The translations under genes were made by a program, and so were the position numbers. Positions 13,312 through 22,126 of a stretch of 22,354 nt of DNA are shown piece after piece. Location: contig CABRZC010000026.1 in NCBI GenBank assembly GCA_902475375.1, positions 1 through 22,354 of the forward strand, written 5' to 3'. This DNA comes from an uncultured Collinsella sp. (GTDB lineage: Bacteria > Actinomycetota > Coriobacteriia > Coriobacteriales > Coriobacteriaceae). The number at the start of each line of letters is the position of its first letter. Position 1 is the first letter of the stretch. The notes beneath the pieces were generated by a model. That model did not search any database. It saw only the letters and a program-made list of their open reading frames with translations, and was not told where the DNA came from.

Positions 13312-15954
13312 CTACAGCGCGCCGGAACCGGCTTGCATCATGCCGCCGGGGCCCGAGGTCACGCCGCCGCTCACGGGCGCGGCGTTGCCGGTGTGCGGTG
13401 CCGCCGGGGCGGTATCGCCACCGAGCGTGCCCGCCGGACGCGGTGCCGGGATCTCGCCCGTGCCGTGGCTAAAGACAAACTTGCCATCGGCCACGTCGCA
13501 CAGGACGGTATCGCCCTCGCCCCACTCGCCGGCCAGAAGCTCCTCGGACAGCGGGTCCTCGATGAGCTTTTGGATGGCACGGCGCAGCGGACGCGCACCG
13601 TTGGTGAGGTCGGTGCCCTCGGCCACGATCTTGTCATAGGCCGCATCGGTGAGCTTGATGTTCATGCCGTTGGCAATCAAACGCTGACGCAGGTCGTCCA
13701 CCAGCAGGTGCGCGATCTTGGTGAGATTCTCGCCCGAGAGCTTCTGGAACACCACAATGTCATCGATACGGTTGAGCAGCTCGGGGCGGAACAGACGCTT
13801 GAGCTCGCCCATCGCGCGACCACGGATCTCACTCGACGTGAGACCCTGCTCGCCGGTGGTGCCAAAGCCAACGCTCGCATCCTGCGCAATCTCGCGGGCG
13901 CCCACGTTGGACGTCATGATGATCACGGTGTTGCGGAAGTCTACCGTCTTGCCCTGGCTATCGGTCAGGCGGCCCTCCTCCAGCACCTGCAGCAAGATGT
14001 TGAAGATATCGGGGTGCGCCTTCTCGATCTCGTCGAACAGCACGACCGAGTACGGGTGACGACGAACGGCCTTGGTGAGCTGGCCGCCCTCGTCGTGACC
14101 GACGTAACCCGGAGGGCTACCGATGAGCTTGGAGACCTCGAACTCGCTACCGAACTCGGACATGTCGAAGCTGATGAGCGCATCCTTGCTGCCAAAGAGG
14201 TACTCGGCGAGCGTCTTGGCGAGCTCGGTCTTGCCCGTGCCGGTGGGACCCAGGAAGATAAAGCTGCCGCCGGGGCGACGCGGGTCCTTGAGCGGCGAGC
14301 GGCTGCGGCGCACGGCTTTGGCAACTGCCTCGACAGCCTCATCCTGACCGATGATGCGCGTCTTGAGCACGCTTTCGGCCTGCAGCAGGCGACGGCTCTC
14401 GCTCTCGGTAAGCGAGGACACCGGCACGCCCGAAGTCACGGACACGATATCGGCGATCTGACTCACATCGATGGTGAGCGGGCTGGCGTCGAACTCGGCG
14501 GTCCAGGCGGCCTTGGCCTCGGCGAGCTCAATCTCGGCGGCCTTCTGTTGCTCGGTGATCTCGGCGGCCTTGTTCATGTCGTCGCTCTCGGTGGCCTCCT
14601 GCGCGGCGGCCTTAAGCTCCTCCACGCGATGCTCGGCCTCACGCACCGGCTCGGGCGCGCGATTCGCGGCGATGCGAGCGCGGGCACCGGCCTCGTCAAT
14701 GAGGTCGATGGCCTTATCGGGCAGGAAGCGATCCTGGATGTAGCGGTTGGAAAGGTTCGCGGCAGCCTCGATAGCACCCTGCGTATAGCGCACATGGTGA
14801 TGCTCCTCGTAGCGCGGCTTGAGCGCGGTCAGGATCTTGACCGTGTCCTCGACGCTCGGCTCCTCGACATCGATGGTCTGGAAGCGACGCTCGAAAGCCG
14901 GGTCCTTGGTGAGGTACTTGCGGAATTCCTCGGCCGTGGTGGCGCCGATAATCTGGAAGGCGCCGCGCGCGAGCACGGGCTTGAGCATGGAGCTCGCGTC
15001 GATGGAGCCCTCGGCAGAACCGGCACCGATGATGGTGTGCATCTCGTCGATAAACAGGATGACGTCGTCGGCTTCGGTGGCCTCTTGGATCACGTTCTTG
15101 AGGCGCTCCTCAAACTCGCCGCGATACTTGGCGCCCGCCACGAGGCCCGGCAGGTCGAGCGTCCAGATATTCTGGTTCATGAGGTTCTCGGGCACGTTGC
15201 CGGCTGCAATCTGCTGAGCCAGGCCCTCGACGATGGCCGTCTTGCCCACGCCGGGGTCGCCCAGAATGAGCGGGTTGTTCTTGGTGCGGCGCGAAAGAAT
15301 TTCCATCATACGCTGGACTTCCTTTTCGCGACCAATTACAGGGTCGAGCTCGCCGTCGCGCGCCTTCTGCGTGAGGTTAGTCGCGAACTGCTTAAGCGTA
15401 TCGGTGCCACTCCCCTTTTGCTGAGAGGCATCCGAACCGCTAAAGAACGGCAGGCCCGCACCGGGACGCCCGGCACCGGCGCCGGCGAGCGGACGCTTCT
15501 TGTCCTGATCCTTGGCGGTAAGCTTCTCGATGGCTTTTTTAATGGAAGCGGACGACACACCCAGGCGCATGAGGATGTCCATGGCCATGCCGTTGCCCTC
15601 TTCGACGATACCGATGAGCAGGTGCTCGGTCGACACATAGGTCTGGTTGTTCTCGCGTGCCACGCGGAAGGAGCGCTCCATCACGCTGATGACGAGCGGC
15701 GTAAAGGCGAGCTTAGCGGCCTCGGTCTCCTCGCTGAGCTCGGGAACGGTAGTCTGGACCTCTTTGAGTGTGTCCATGATGTCGTCGTAGGAGATATCGA
15801 GCGAGCGCAGCGCCTCGGCGGCAATGCCCTCGTCCTCCTTGGCGAGCGCGAGCAGCAGATGCTCGGTACCCACCTTATTTGAGTGAAGATCGAGCGCCTC
15901 TTGCTTGGCCATGGACATGACCTTGCGCGCGCGATCGGTAAATCTATCTAACAT
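13312..15954 (-). CDS. clpC: ATP-dependent Clp protease ATP-binding subunit ClpC
   Basis: ClpC is an AAA+ unfoldase that feeds substrates to ClpP. The start at 15954 (MLDRFTDRARKVM) gives 880 residues. It matches the family N-terminus and has AAGGAAA upstream, better than in-frame starts at 15978 or 15987. Order: two Clp_N repeats (about 1-145), a Gly/Ala linker, the first AAA+ module with GDPGVGKT (about 232-239) and LFIDE, a UVR-like coiled middle segment rich in Ala/Glu, the second AAA+ module with GPTGTGKT (about 569-576), the D2-small domain, and an unusual Pro/Gly/Ala-rich C-terminal tail of about 40 residues. No ctsR, mcsA or mcsB neighbours are seen, so it resembles the solo clpC of actinobacteria. 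No CtsR-type operator was found upstream. Confidence 0.96.
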   Translation of the reverse strand: MLDRFTDRARKVMSMAKQEALDLHSNKVGTEHLLLALAKEDEGIAAEALRSLDISYDDIMDTLKEVQTTVPELSEETEAAKLAFTPLVISVMERSFRVARENNQTYVSTEHLLIGIVEEGNGMAMDILMRLGVSSASIKKAIEKLTAKDQDKKRPLAGAGAGRPGAGLPFFSGSDASQQKGSGTDTLKQFATNLTQKARDGELDPVIGREKEVQRMMEILSRRTKNNPLILGDPGVGKTAIVEGLAQQIAAGNVPENLMNQNIWTLDLPGLVAGAKYRGEFEERLKNVIQEATEADDVILFIDEMHTIIGAGSAEGSIDASSMLKPVLARGAFQIIGATTAEEFRKYLTKDPAFERRFQTIDVEEPSVEDTVKILTALKPRYEEHHHVRYTQGAIEAAANLSNRYIQDRFLPDKAIDLIDEAGARARIAANRAPEPVREAEHRVEELKAAAQEATESDDMNKAAEITEQQKAAEIELAEAKAAWTAEFDASPLTIDVSQIADIVSVTSGVPVSSLTESESRRLLQAESVLKTRIIGQDEAVEAVAKAVRRSRSPLKDPRRPGGSFIFLGPTGTGKTELAKTLAEYLFGSKDALISFDMSEFGSEFEVSKLIGSPPGYVGHDEGGQLTKAVRRHPYSVVLFDEIEKAHPDIFNILLQVLEEGRLTDSQGKTVDFRNTVIIMTSNVGAREIAQDASVGFGTTGEQGLTSSEIRGRAMGELKRLFRPELLNRIDDIVVFQKLSGENLTKIAHLLVDDLRQRLIANGMNIKLTDAAYDKIVAEGTDLTNGARPLRRAIQKLIEDPLSEELLAGEWGEGDTVLCDVADGKFVFSHGTGEIPAPRPAGTLGGDTAPAAPHTGNAAPVSGGVTSGPGGMMQAGSGAL

Positions 15955-16093
15955 GCTCGTTTCCTTACATGAGTCCATCGAAATCAAAACGCCCGCCCGT
16001 CGGCGGCGCTTTTGTCTCTTTACCCACAGGTCGTCTATGTTAACAGCTGGAGGAATATCTATAAACCCGGCTCACATGAATGCAGGTTATGAC

Positions 16094-16121
16094 CGCATCG
16101 CGGGACTCACCGCGCGATGCG
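16094..16121 (-). terminator. GC-rich hairpin downstream of the TetR gene
   Basis: CGCATCGCG (16094-16102) and CGCGATGCG (16113-16121) form a perfect 9-bp stem, 26 nt after the TetR stop on the minus strand. No U tract follows, so terminator function is uncertain. The rest of 15955-16146 is the clpC leader. It contains an imperfect GC hairpin followed by TTTTGATTTC about 30 nt before the clpC ATG, but no clear promoter. Confidence 0.35.
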
Positions 16122-16146
16122 CGACGGGCGCCCCGCAAGAGAAACC

Positions 16147-16845
16147 CTAGACGTCTTTCACCACGTCGGGACTCGTCGCACGCGATGCGCGATAGGCATC
16201 GGCCTCCTTGGAGACGCGTTCGAGCAGCTCGGATGTATCGACGCCCTCGACTTGCGCGACCGTTTCAACCGTCTGCATGGCGACCGCCCTCAGGTACGCG
16301 CACGCGCTGTCCCCCAGCTGCTCGAGGTCTATCTCCTCGCCGCCCTCCCGGGCAAAGCCGACCGCCATCACAAAGCCCATGATGCCCGAGACCAGAAAGC
16401 CCACCGCAAAGCTCGAATCTGCCTTGAGCTCTTCTCCGTCAGGGTGGACGATCTCTCTCACGCGGTCGATGATGATCGTATGGATGCCCTGCACGACCTG
16501 CTCGGCGGCACCCGCCCTCATGGTGATGACGATGCGCCGCAGCAGGCAGCGGACGTCGCGCCGGTCGAACGCCGAAAGGTCGCCCTCGCTCGAAAAATGC
16601 CAGAGGGCATCGGTGATAAGCTCGTTATCCTGCAGCAGCTGGGTCATGGCGATGGTGACGAGTTCATCGAAATCGTGAAAATAGTAGTAAAACGTTCCGC
16701 GATTGCACTGGGCGGCGCGGGTCACCTCGCCAACCGACAGCTCGAAGATGCTGTTGTTCTCGATGAGCTCCCAAAACGCCTCGATGATACGGGTGCGTGC
16801 ATCGGGCGCATCGGCGTCCTTACGCGGTCTCGCCATGCGCCTCAC
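16147..16845 (-). CDS. TetR-family transcriptional regulator
   Basis: The protein is 232 residues. The N-terminal TetR HTH (about 15-65) is clear: RTRIIEAFWELIENN, then FELSVGEVTRAAQCNRGTFY and YYFHDFDELV. The C-terminal ligand domain is helical with no family I can name. The GTG at 16845 has AGGGG just upstream; an ATG at 16836 is the alternative. Either start lies inside the 3' end of the giant activase gene, overlapping it by 17-26 nt, so the two genes are one operon and probably translationally coupled. A perfect palindrome at the operon promoter is the obvious candidate operator, implying autoregulation. The effector ligand is unknown; an acyl-CoA-type compound is conceivable but is pure inference from context. 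Confidence 0.9.
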   Translation of the reverse strand: MRRMARPRKDADAPDARTRIIEAFWELIENNSIFELSVGEVTRAAQCNRGTFYYYFHDFDELVTIAMTQLLQDNELITDALWHFSSEGDLSAFDRRDVRCLLRRIVITMRAGAAEQVVQGIHTIIIDRVREIVHPDGEELKADSSFAVGFLVSGIMGFVMAVGFAREGGEEIDLEQLGDSACAYLRAVAMQTVETVAQVEGVDTSELLERVSKEADAYRASRATSPDVVKDV

Positions 16846-19800
16846 CGCACCCCTGCGCCTTGGCGTTCATGATGAGCATCTGAAGACGGTTCTCCACGTT
16901 GGCGAAGCTCACGTCGGGATCGTAGTCGAGCGGCAGGAACTGCGCCGTGGGATACTGCTCCTTGAGCGCATGGATGAGCCCGCGCCCCACGACATGGTTG
17001 GGCAGACACCCGAACGGCTGCAGGATCACGAAGTTGCGGCAGCCGCGCTTGGCGTGCTCGAGGATCTCCGCCGGAATCAGCACGCCCTCGCCCGCATCGA
17101 ACGTATGGTGCAGGATCTTATCGCTCGCGCGCACGAGCTCGGGCATGCGCGTCGGCGGCTCGTAGAGCGGGCTCGCCGCGCCCAGGCGGTCGCAACGGTC
17201 GTGCGCGAGCTCGAACAGGTTGTCCGCCGTGGCGTACCAGGCCTTTTCGGGCAGCGACAGGTCGACGTGGAACTCGCGCGACTGCGCATGCTTGTAGAAA
17301 TAGGTCTTGCGGATCACGTCGGTCATGCGCGCCTCGATGACCTCGAGCCCGTTGTCCTCGAGGTAGCGCTCGATCTCGTGGTTGGCGCCGAGATGGAAAT
17401 TGAGCAGGTACTCGCCCACGATGAGAACGGTCGGATGCGGGTTCGAGCGGTCGTACGGAACGGCGTCCATGATCGCAAGCGCGCGTTTGAAGCCCGTCGC
17501 CTGGCCTCTCAGCCCGGAGCGCTCCATGCCCTCGATAACCTCATCGAGCGCGCGGTCGAACGCAGCGTCCGCCGCGCCCTTCTCGAGCTCGTAGGGACGG
17601 ATGCGCCTAAGCATGGCCTCGAGGGCATCGATCATGGGAAGACCGTAGGCGATCTGGATGCTCGGGCCAAGGCCGAGCTTGAAGCCCGGATGCGCATTGT
17701 GGGCATCGACGTCGTCGTTGGTGAGCACCGGGACATAGTCGTATCCCGCGTCGTCGAGCGCGCGGCGCAGCAGGGGCATGTAGTGCGTCAGGCGGCAGTC
17801 GCCGATATACTTGCCAGTCACCACGGCGACGTCGTGCGGGTCGTACTTACCGCTCTCGAGTGCCGCGAGCGCCTCGCCGATCACGATTTGCGCGGGGAAG
17901 CAGATGTCGTTGTGCACATAGCGTTTGCCCAGGCGGATGGCATCCTCGCGCCCGATATCAAGGGCCTCGGCGCGCACGCCCTGATTGCGCATCGCCGCGG
18001 TCATGAGCCTGCAGAACGCATGGGAGGTGTTGGGGACCAGCGCGATCTTGTCGTGCCGGTCGCGCTTGGTGTACTTGACCTTATACGGGTCGTCGAGCGG
18101 ATGGACCGCGTGCACCCGGGCGCCCTCGGCACGCTCCTCCGCGCGACGACGGTTGACCGACTCGATAAACGAACGCACGCGAATGCCCATGGGACCGGCG
18201 ACGTCGCTCTCATCGAGCTTGATCATCATCGGAACCTTGGAGCCCATCTCGCCCATCATGCGCGCGATCTCGTCGGTGAGATACGCATCGTGGCCGCAGC
18301 CGAAGCTGCCCATCTGCACGAGCTCGAGCTCGGGCGTCGATGCGACGATGACCGCGCACGACAGCATGCGCGCATGGTAGTTGTTCACGATGTCGATGCG
18401 GCTGTTGGAAAGATCGACGTTGCAGACCCCCGGCACCGCATCGGGCGTCAGCACGGGGATGCCGCGCTCAGAGAAGAGCTTGGGCAGCCCGTGGTTGACC
18501 AGCGGGTCGTTGTGGTACGGGCGCGAAGCGATCACCACCGCGTAGCCGCCGTCCTCGCGCACGTTCTCGAGCACCTGCCTGCCGCGCAGCTGCAGCTGGT
18601 TCTCAAACGTCTGCTGCGCGCGGTCCGCCTGCTCGGTCGCCTTGGCAACCAGGTCGGCATCGATATCGAAGGTCTCCTTGCACCACGCCTTGAGCTGGCG
18701 GTTTCGGTCGCCCTCGTCGTACCAGTGGAACAGCGGCGTATCGAACGGAACGCCGAAACGCTCCTCCGGGTTATCGGAATTGCGCATCACGTAGGGGTAT
18801 CCCTTTACGACGGCGCACATCCACTCGCTGGTAGAGGCGGTGTTTTCGGTGGGCACCGTCGTGATGATGGGCATGAAGATGCGGTCGACGCCGGCGTCGA
18901 CGAGATTGCGGATGTGCCCGTGGACGAGCTTGGCCGGGAAGCACACGGTGTCGGATGTGACGTGCGCCAGACCGCGCTCGTACATCGCCTTGGTGCTGCG
19001 TCCCGAGACGCGCACCTTAAAGCCGAGCGTGCTGAAGAACGTCGACCAGAACGGCATGGTGTCCCAGAACTCGAGCACACGGGGAATGCCGATCGTGACA
19101 TCGCGCCCCCCGCAGACGGGAACCGCGGGGCACGACTCGAACAGCAGCTTCTCGCGGTCGACAAAGAGATTGGGGGCAGCCGCGGTCCGGTCGCGCCCCG
19201 TGCCGGGTGCCTGTGCCTCGCAAGCACCCTGCGGACGCAGCTCCTCCGCCGCGGGGACCTCGCGCACGAGCTCATCCCATGAGATGGCGCCGCCGCGCGG
19301 GCAGCGATTGCCCGTGACGTAAAGCGAGCCGTCGCCAAATGCCACGACCGCGCGCTGGCAGCGGTTGTTGCACCGACGGCAGGTAACGCCGCCGAACTCG
19401 CGATGCTCGAAGCGCTCCACAGCATCGAGCCCGATAAACGACGTGCCGGCGTCGCCCTTGCGGCATTCCTCGCGCGCGAGCAGGGCGATACCGATAGCGC
19501 CCATCAGCCCCGGGTGGGGCGCACGCGTGACGGGTTTGCCCAGATACTGCTCGAATGCGCGCAGCACCGCGTCGTTTCGGAACGTGCCGCCCTGGACGAC
19601 GACTTTGTCGCCCAGACGGTTGAGATTTGAAACGCGAATGACCTTGGTGAACACGTTCTCGATAATCGAACGGCAGAGACCGGCCATGATGTCGCCCGGA
19701 CCCTTACCGCGCCGCTGCTCGGAAACGACGCTGCTGTTCATGAACACCGTGCAGCGGCTGCCGAGAACGGCGGGGGCTTTGGACGAAAATGCCTCGGTCG

Positions 19801-21259
19801 CGATATCCTCAACGGCTATTCCGAGGTTTTTGGCAAAACCCTCGAGGAACGAGCCGCAGCCCGCAGAGCACGCCTCGTTGACGACGATATCGGTCAGCAC
19901 GCCGTGGTTGAGCCAGATGGCCTTCATATCCTGTCCGCCGATGTCGAGCACGAAGGTCGCATCGGGAACGCATGCGCACGCGGCGCGGGCGTGCGCGACC
20001 GTCTCGACCGTATGGTAGTCGGCGTGGAACGCGCGCGCGAAAAGCTCCTCGCCGTATCCCGTGGTGCCCACGGCATCGATCGCAAGCGTGACTCCCGCTG
20101 TCTCCCAGCGGTTCTTCAAGCTGACAAGACCCTGTTGGGCGACGTCGAGCGGTCTGCCGTTATTAGACGCGTAGAACGAATCGACAAGCTCACCCGCCTC
20201 ATCGACCAGGGCGAACTTGGTCGTCGTGCTCCCCGAATCGATACCGAGCGCCACACGCACCGTCTCTCCGGGCGCATACGCATCCGGACCCTTTGCCGGC
20301 GTCTCTTTGCCATGGCGTGCCGTAAAATCCGCCTGCTCGGCAGGTGTGGCAAAAAAGGGCTGGGCAAGACGTCCCTCCCCGCTTGCGGGCGCGACCGTCT
20401 CGAGCTTATCCAGCCGGACAAAAGCGTCGGGAAGGTCGATCGGTTGGGACGATGCGAACATGTCGGTCAGCGACAGGGCGGCACCGCGCGCGACCATGAT
20501 CTGCGGATCGCGCGGGACGATAACCTGATCGTCCGATAGATTCAGTTGCTCCCGGAACACGCGGACCAGCGTGGGGTTGTAGGCGAGCGTACCGCCCTCG
20601 AAGATTACCGGCGGCTCGATGTCGATACCCTGGGCCAGACCGCCGATCGTTTGGCGGGCGACCGCGTGAAGCGCCGAAAGCGCCAGGTCGGTGGTAGGAA
20701 TGCCCTCGTTGAGCAGCGGCTGGATATCGGTCTTTGCGTACACGCCGCAGCGGCCCGAGACCTCGTGGACGGTCGTTCCCCGGCTTGCGAGCTGCTCGAA
20801 CTCGCCCGATTCGGTGCCGACCCCCATGAGCTTTGCCATCTCGTCGATAAATGCACCGGTACCGCCTGCGCACGAACCGTTCATGCGCATGTCGGCAACC
20901 TCGATGTCTCCCTTATCGTTGGTGCGGAAGAAGATCATCTTGGCGTCTTGGCCGCCCAGCTCGATGGCGCAGCGCGTCTGCGGATAGAACCTGCTGATCG
21001 CGAGCGCGTTGGCGACCACCTCCTGAACGTACGAGGCGCCCAGCGCGGTCGCGATATCGCGCGCACCCGAGCCGGTCACCGCAACGCGCAGCGACTCATG
21101 GGGAAAGCGCTCGGCGAGCTCGCCGAGCATGGCGCGCACGCTCGCTGTCTGACACGCCCCGTGGCGGCGATATCCCCACCACGCCTCGGTCATATCCTCG
21201 TGCATCGCGTAAACTTTGGTCGTCGTCGACCCTACGTCCAGTCCTACTAGCAACGCCAT
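16820..21259 (-). CDS. Giant double-activase protein (BadF/BcrA/HgdC-type ATPase duplication plus DUF2229/HgdB-like halves)
   Basis: The protein is 1479 residues. Module 1 (about 1-270) is an ASKHA ATPase with GLDVGSTTTK (6-15), GGQDAK, and cysteines Cys130 (NGSCAGGTG) and Cys171 (SGRCGVYA), matching the [4Fe-4S] ligands of HgdC-type activators. Module 2 (about 335-600) repeats this with GIDSGSTTTK, GGQDMK, Cys464 and Cys503. A Cys cluster follows, CRRCNNRC (627-634) with Cys653. The second half carries two CFPA motifs (C773, C1120), SFGCGHDA (C988), KLDESD (1014-1019) and QPFGCLPNHV (C1418), typical of DUF2229 and 2-hydroxyacyl-CoA dehydratase-like folds. Activators use ATP to push low-potential electrons into dehydratases or related [Fe-S] enzymes. 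Here activator and partner-like domain are fused. Its true reaction is unknown. GGAG precedes the ATG. A TetR gene overlaps its 3' end. Confidence 0.88.
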   Translation of the reverse strand: MALLVGLDVGSTTTKVYAMHEDMTEAWWGYRRHGACQTASVRAMLGELAERFPHESLRVAVTGSGARDIATALGASYVQEVVANALAISRFYPQTRCAIELGGQDAKMIFFRTNDKGDIEVADMRMNGSCAGGTGAFIDEMAKLMGVGTESGEFEQLASRGTTVHEVSGRCGVYAKTDIQPLLNEGIPTTDLALSALHAVARQTIGGLAQGIDIEPPVIFEGGTLAYNPTLVRVFREQLNLSDDQVIVPRDPQIMVARGAALSLTDMFASSQPIDLPDAFVRLDKLETVAPASGEGRLAQPFFATPAEQADFTARHGKETPAKGPDAYAPGETVRVALGIDSGSTTTKFALVDEAGELVDSFYASNNGRPLDVAQQGLVSLKNRWETAGVTLAIDAVGTTGYGEELFARAFHADYHTVETVAHARAACACVPDATFVLDIGGQDMKAIWLNHGVLTDIVVNEACSAGCGSFLEGFAKNLGIAVEDIATEAFSSKAPAVLGSRCTVFMNSSVVSEQRRGKGPGDIMAGLCRSIIENVFTKVIRVSNLNRLGDKVVVQGGTFRNDAVLRAFEQYLGKPVTRAPHPGLMGAIGIALLAREECRKGDAGTSFIGLDAVERFEHREFGGVTCRRCNNRCQRAVVAFGDGSLYVTGNRCPRGGAISWDELVREVPAAEELRPQGACEAQAPGTGRDRTAAAPNLFVDREKLLFESCPAVPVCGGRDVTIGIPRVLEFWDTMPFWSTFFSTLGFKVRVSGRSTKAMYERGLAHVTSDTVCFPAKLVHGHIRNLVDAGVDRIFMPIITTVPTENTASTSEWMCAVVKGYPYVMRNSDNPEERFGVPFDTPLFHWYDEGDRNRQLKAWCKETFDIDADLVAKATEQADRAQQTFENQLQLRGRQVLENVREDGGYAVVIASRPYHNDPLVNHGLPKLFSERGIPVLTPDAVPGVCNVDLSNSRIDIVNNYHARMLSCAVIVASTPELELVQMGSFGCGHDAYLTDEIARMMGEMGSKVPMMIKLDESDVAGPMGIRVRSFIESVNRRRAEERAEGARVHAVHPLDDPYKVKYTKRDRHDKIALVPNTSHAFCRLMTAAMRNQGVRAEALDIGREDAIRLGKRYVHNDICFPAQIVIGEALAALESGKYDPHDVAVVTGKYIGDCRLTHYMPLLRRALDDAGYDYVPVLTNDDVDAHNAHPGFKLGLGPSIQIAYGLPMIDALEAMLRRIRPYELEKGAADAAFDRALDEVIEGMERSGLRGQATGFKRALAIMDAVPYDRSNPHPTVLIVGEYLLNFHLGANHEIERYLEDNGLEVIEARMTDVIRKTYFYKHAQSREFHVDLSLPEKAWYATADNLFELAHDRCDRLGAASPLYEPPTRMPELVRASDKILHHTFDAGEGVLIPAEILEHAKRGCRNFVILQPFGCLPNHVVGRGLIHALKEQYPTAQFLPLDYDPDVSFANVENRLQMLIMNAKAQGCGEAHGETA

Positions 21260-21308
21260 AATGCTCCGTCTCTCGCATTTTTCCTGCTAGAGATATACCA
21301 CTCTACGT

Positions 21309-21329
21309 AATACAACAGACTGTTGTATT
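21309..21329. promoter_or_regulatory. Perfect 21-bp palindrome, likely TetR operator for the giant-activase operon
   Basis: AATACAACAG (21309-21318) and CTGTTGTATT (21320-21329) are perfect 10-bp arms around a single central A. The site lies 50 nt upstream of the activase ATG on the minus strand. TATATC, a plausible -10, sits between the palindrome and the start, so a bound protein would cover the -35 region. Size and symmetry fit TetR-family sites, and the operon encodes a TetR protein. Confidence 0.75.
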
Positions 21330-21339
21330 TAAACTCCGT

Positions 21340-21374
21340 ATAAAAAGCGGCTGCCGAAACGCTTCAGCAGCCGC
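21340..21374 (-). terminator. Rho-independent terminator of the DUF2798 gene
   Basis: GCGGCTGC (21347-21354) and GCAGCCGC (21367-21374) form a perfect 8-bp stem with a 12-nt loop. On the minus strand it is followed by TTTTTATACGG. It ends transcription coming from 22089, just before the promoter of the activase operon. Confidence 0.85.
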
Positions 21375-21540
21375 CGAATGCACCAACAGATTCTTCTGCG
21401 CGCTAGCACGTCGGGCAACGGAGCAGCACGGGCCCTCCGGTCATGCGCACCGCTCACGCCCGCGATGTCGCCGAGAGAGCTATCCACGCTTAGGGCTCCA
21501 ACCAAGCAAGTCGCCCGCGCTCAGCAGATCCCTAAGCGAG
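21375..21540 (-). other. Long GC-rich 3' untranslated stretch with inverted repeat
   Basis: About 165 nt separate the DUF2798 stop from its terminator. No ORF with a ribosome site is seen. CGCTTAGGG (21487-21495) and CCCTAAGCG (21530-21538) are perfect 9-bp inverted repeats 34 nt apart, starting 3 nt after the stop codon on the minus strand. The rest is rich in short GC pairings. It could be a structured 3' UTR or a 3'-end-derived small RNA; there is no direct proof. Confidence 0.35.
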
Positions 21541-22089
21541 CTACTCGCACTCAGAAGCCATAGCCTGCTCCAAGAGCTCGGCATGCTCCTCCTCGAAAAC
21601 CGTCCCCACAGGGAAGGCGCGACGGAAGACGAAGTGGGAAATCGGACCGGCTACCAAAAGGTTCCACGGCAGCGCCATCACAAAATTATGCGGGATGTTG
21701 ATCATCCAGATCGCAGGCACGGAATACAGGTTCGCAAGGATGCCGCCGGGCATGTGCGTCAGACCCTCGCAGGCACCGTACAGCGACATGATGATGACCA
21801 TGGGAACGACCATGCAGGAGCTGACGGCGAGCGTCATGGCAAGCGGCGAGCTCTTGCCCGGAGTAACCAGGAACTTGAAGGCGAAGCCTTTGGCCAGCGG
21901 GCTGGCGATAAACCAGTCGCAGCACATGGCAAAGACGTAGGCAACGGGGAAGCCGAGCCATGCGGCAGCAATGACCTCGCCGTTGATGGCCCCATGCTGC
22001 AGGGCAACGTTGTAGATGCTCATCCAGAGCACCATGCAAAAGCACATGATAAAGGTGAACAGCAGGCTCTCTCGTTTGTTGATAGGCAT
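21541..22089 (-). CDS. DUF2798-family integral membrane protein
   Basis: The protein has 182 residues and about four or five hydrophobic segments. It starts MPINKRESLLFTFIMCFCMV, the usual DUF2798 opening with a short basic N-terminus followed by a helix, and MSIYNVAL further matches the family pattern. Later segments contain FPVAYVFAMCCDWFI, AVSSCMVVPMVIIMSLYGA and IPHNFVMALPWNLLVAGP. The C-terminal tail is acidic (EEEHAELLEQAMASECE) and should face the cytosol. The function of the family is not known to me. The ATG at 22089 has only a distant GAGAGGA about 13 nt upstream. The gene stands alone between a strong hairpin in its leader and its own terminator. Confidence 0.8.
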   Translation of the reverse strand: MPINKRESLLFTFIMCFCMVLWMSIYNVALQHGAINGEVIAAAWLGFPVAYVFAMCCDWFIASPLAKGFAFKFLVTPGKSSPLAMTLAVSSCMVVPMVIIMSLYGACEGLTHMPGGILANLYSVPAIWMINIPHNFVMALPWNLLVAGPISHFVFRRAFPVGTVFEEEHAELLEQAMASECE

Positions 22090-22126
22090 AAAGGGCAGAT
22101 TCCTCTCTGTGTTGCGCCGCGGTGCA

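Noticed and set aside
13333..15882. A very long open frame antisense to clpC on the plus strand
   Set aside because: It is a mirror of GC-rich clpC codons. The translation is low-complexity and Leu/Gly/His/Asp-rich with no domain, and no ribosome site precedes it. clpC itself carries complete AAA+ motifs.
15986..16007. GC hairpin followed by TTTTGATTTC in the clpC leader as an attenuator
   Set aside because: The stem contains a bulge and is short. It may be chance in GC-rich DNA, so it is only mentioned, not listed as a feature.
16703..19282. A long open frame antisense to the giant activase and TetR genes
   Set aside because: The translation is rich in Arg/His/Ala/Val without domains, while the minus strand encodes clear catalytic motifs throughout.
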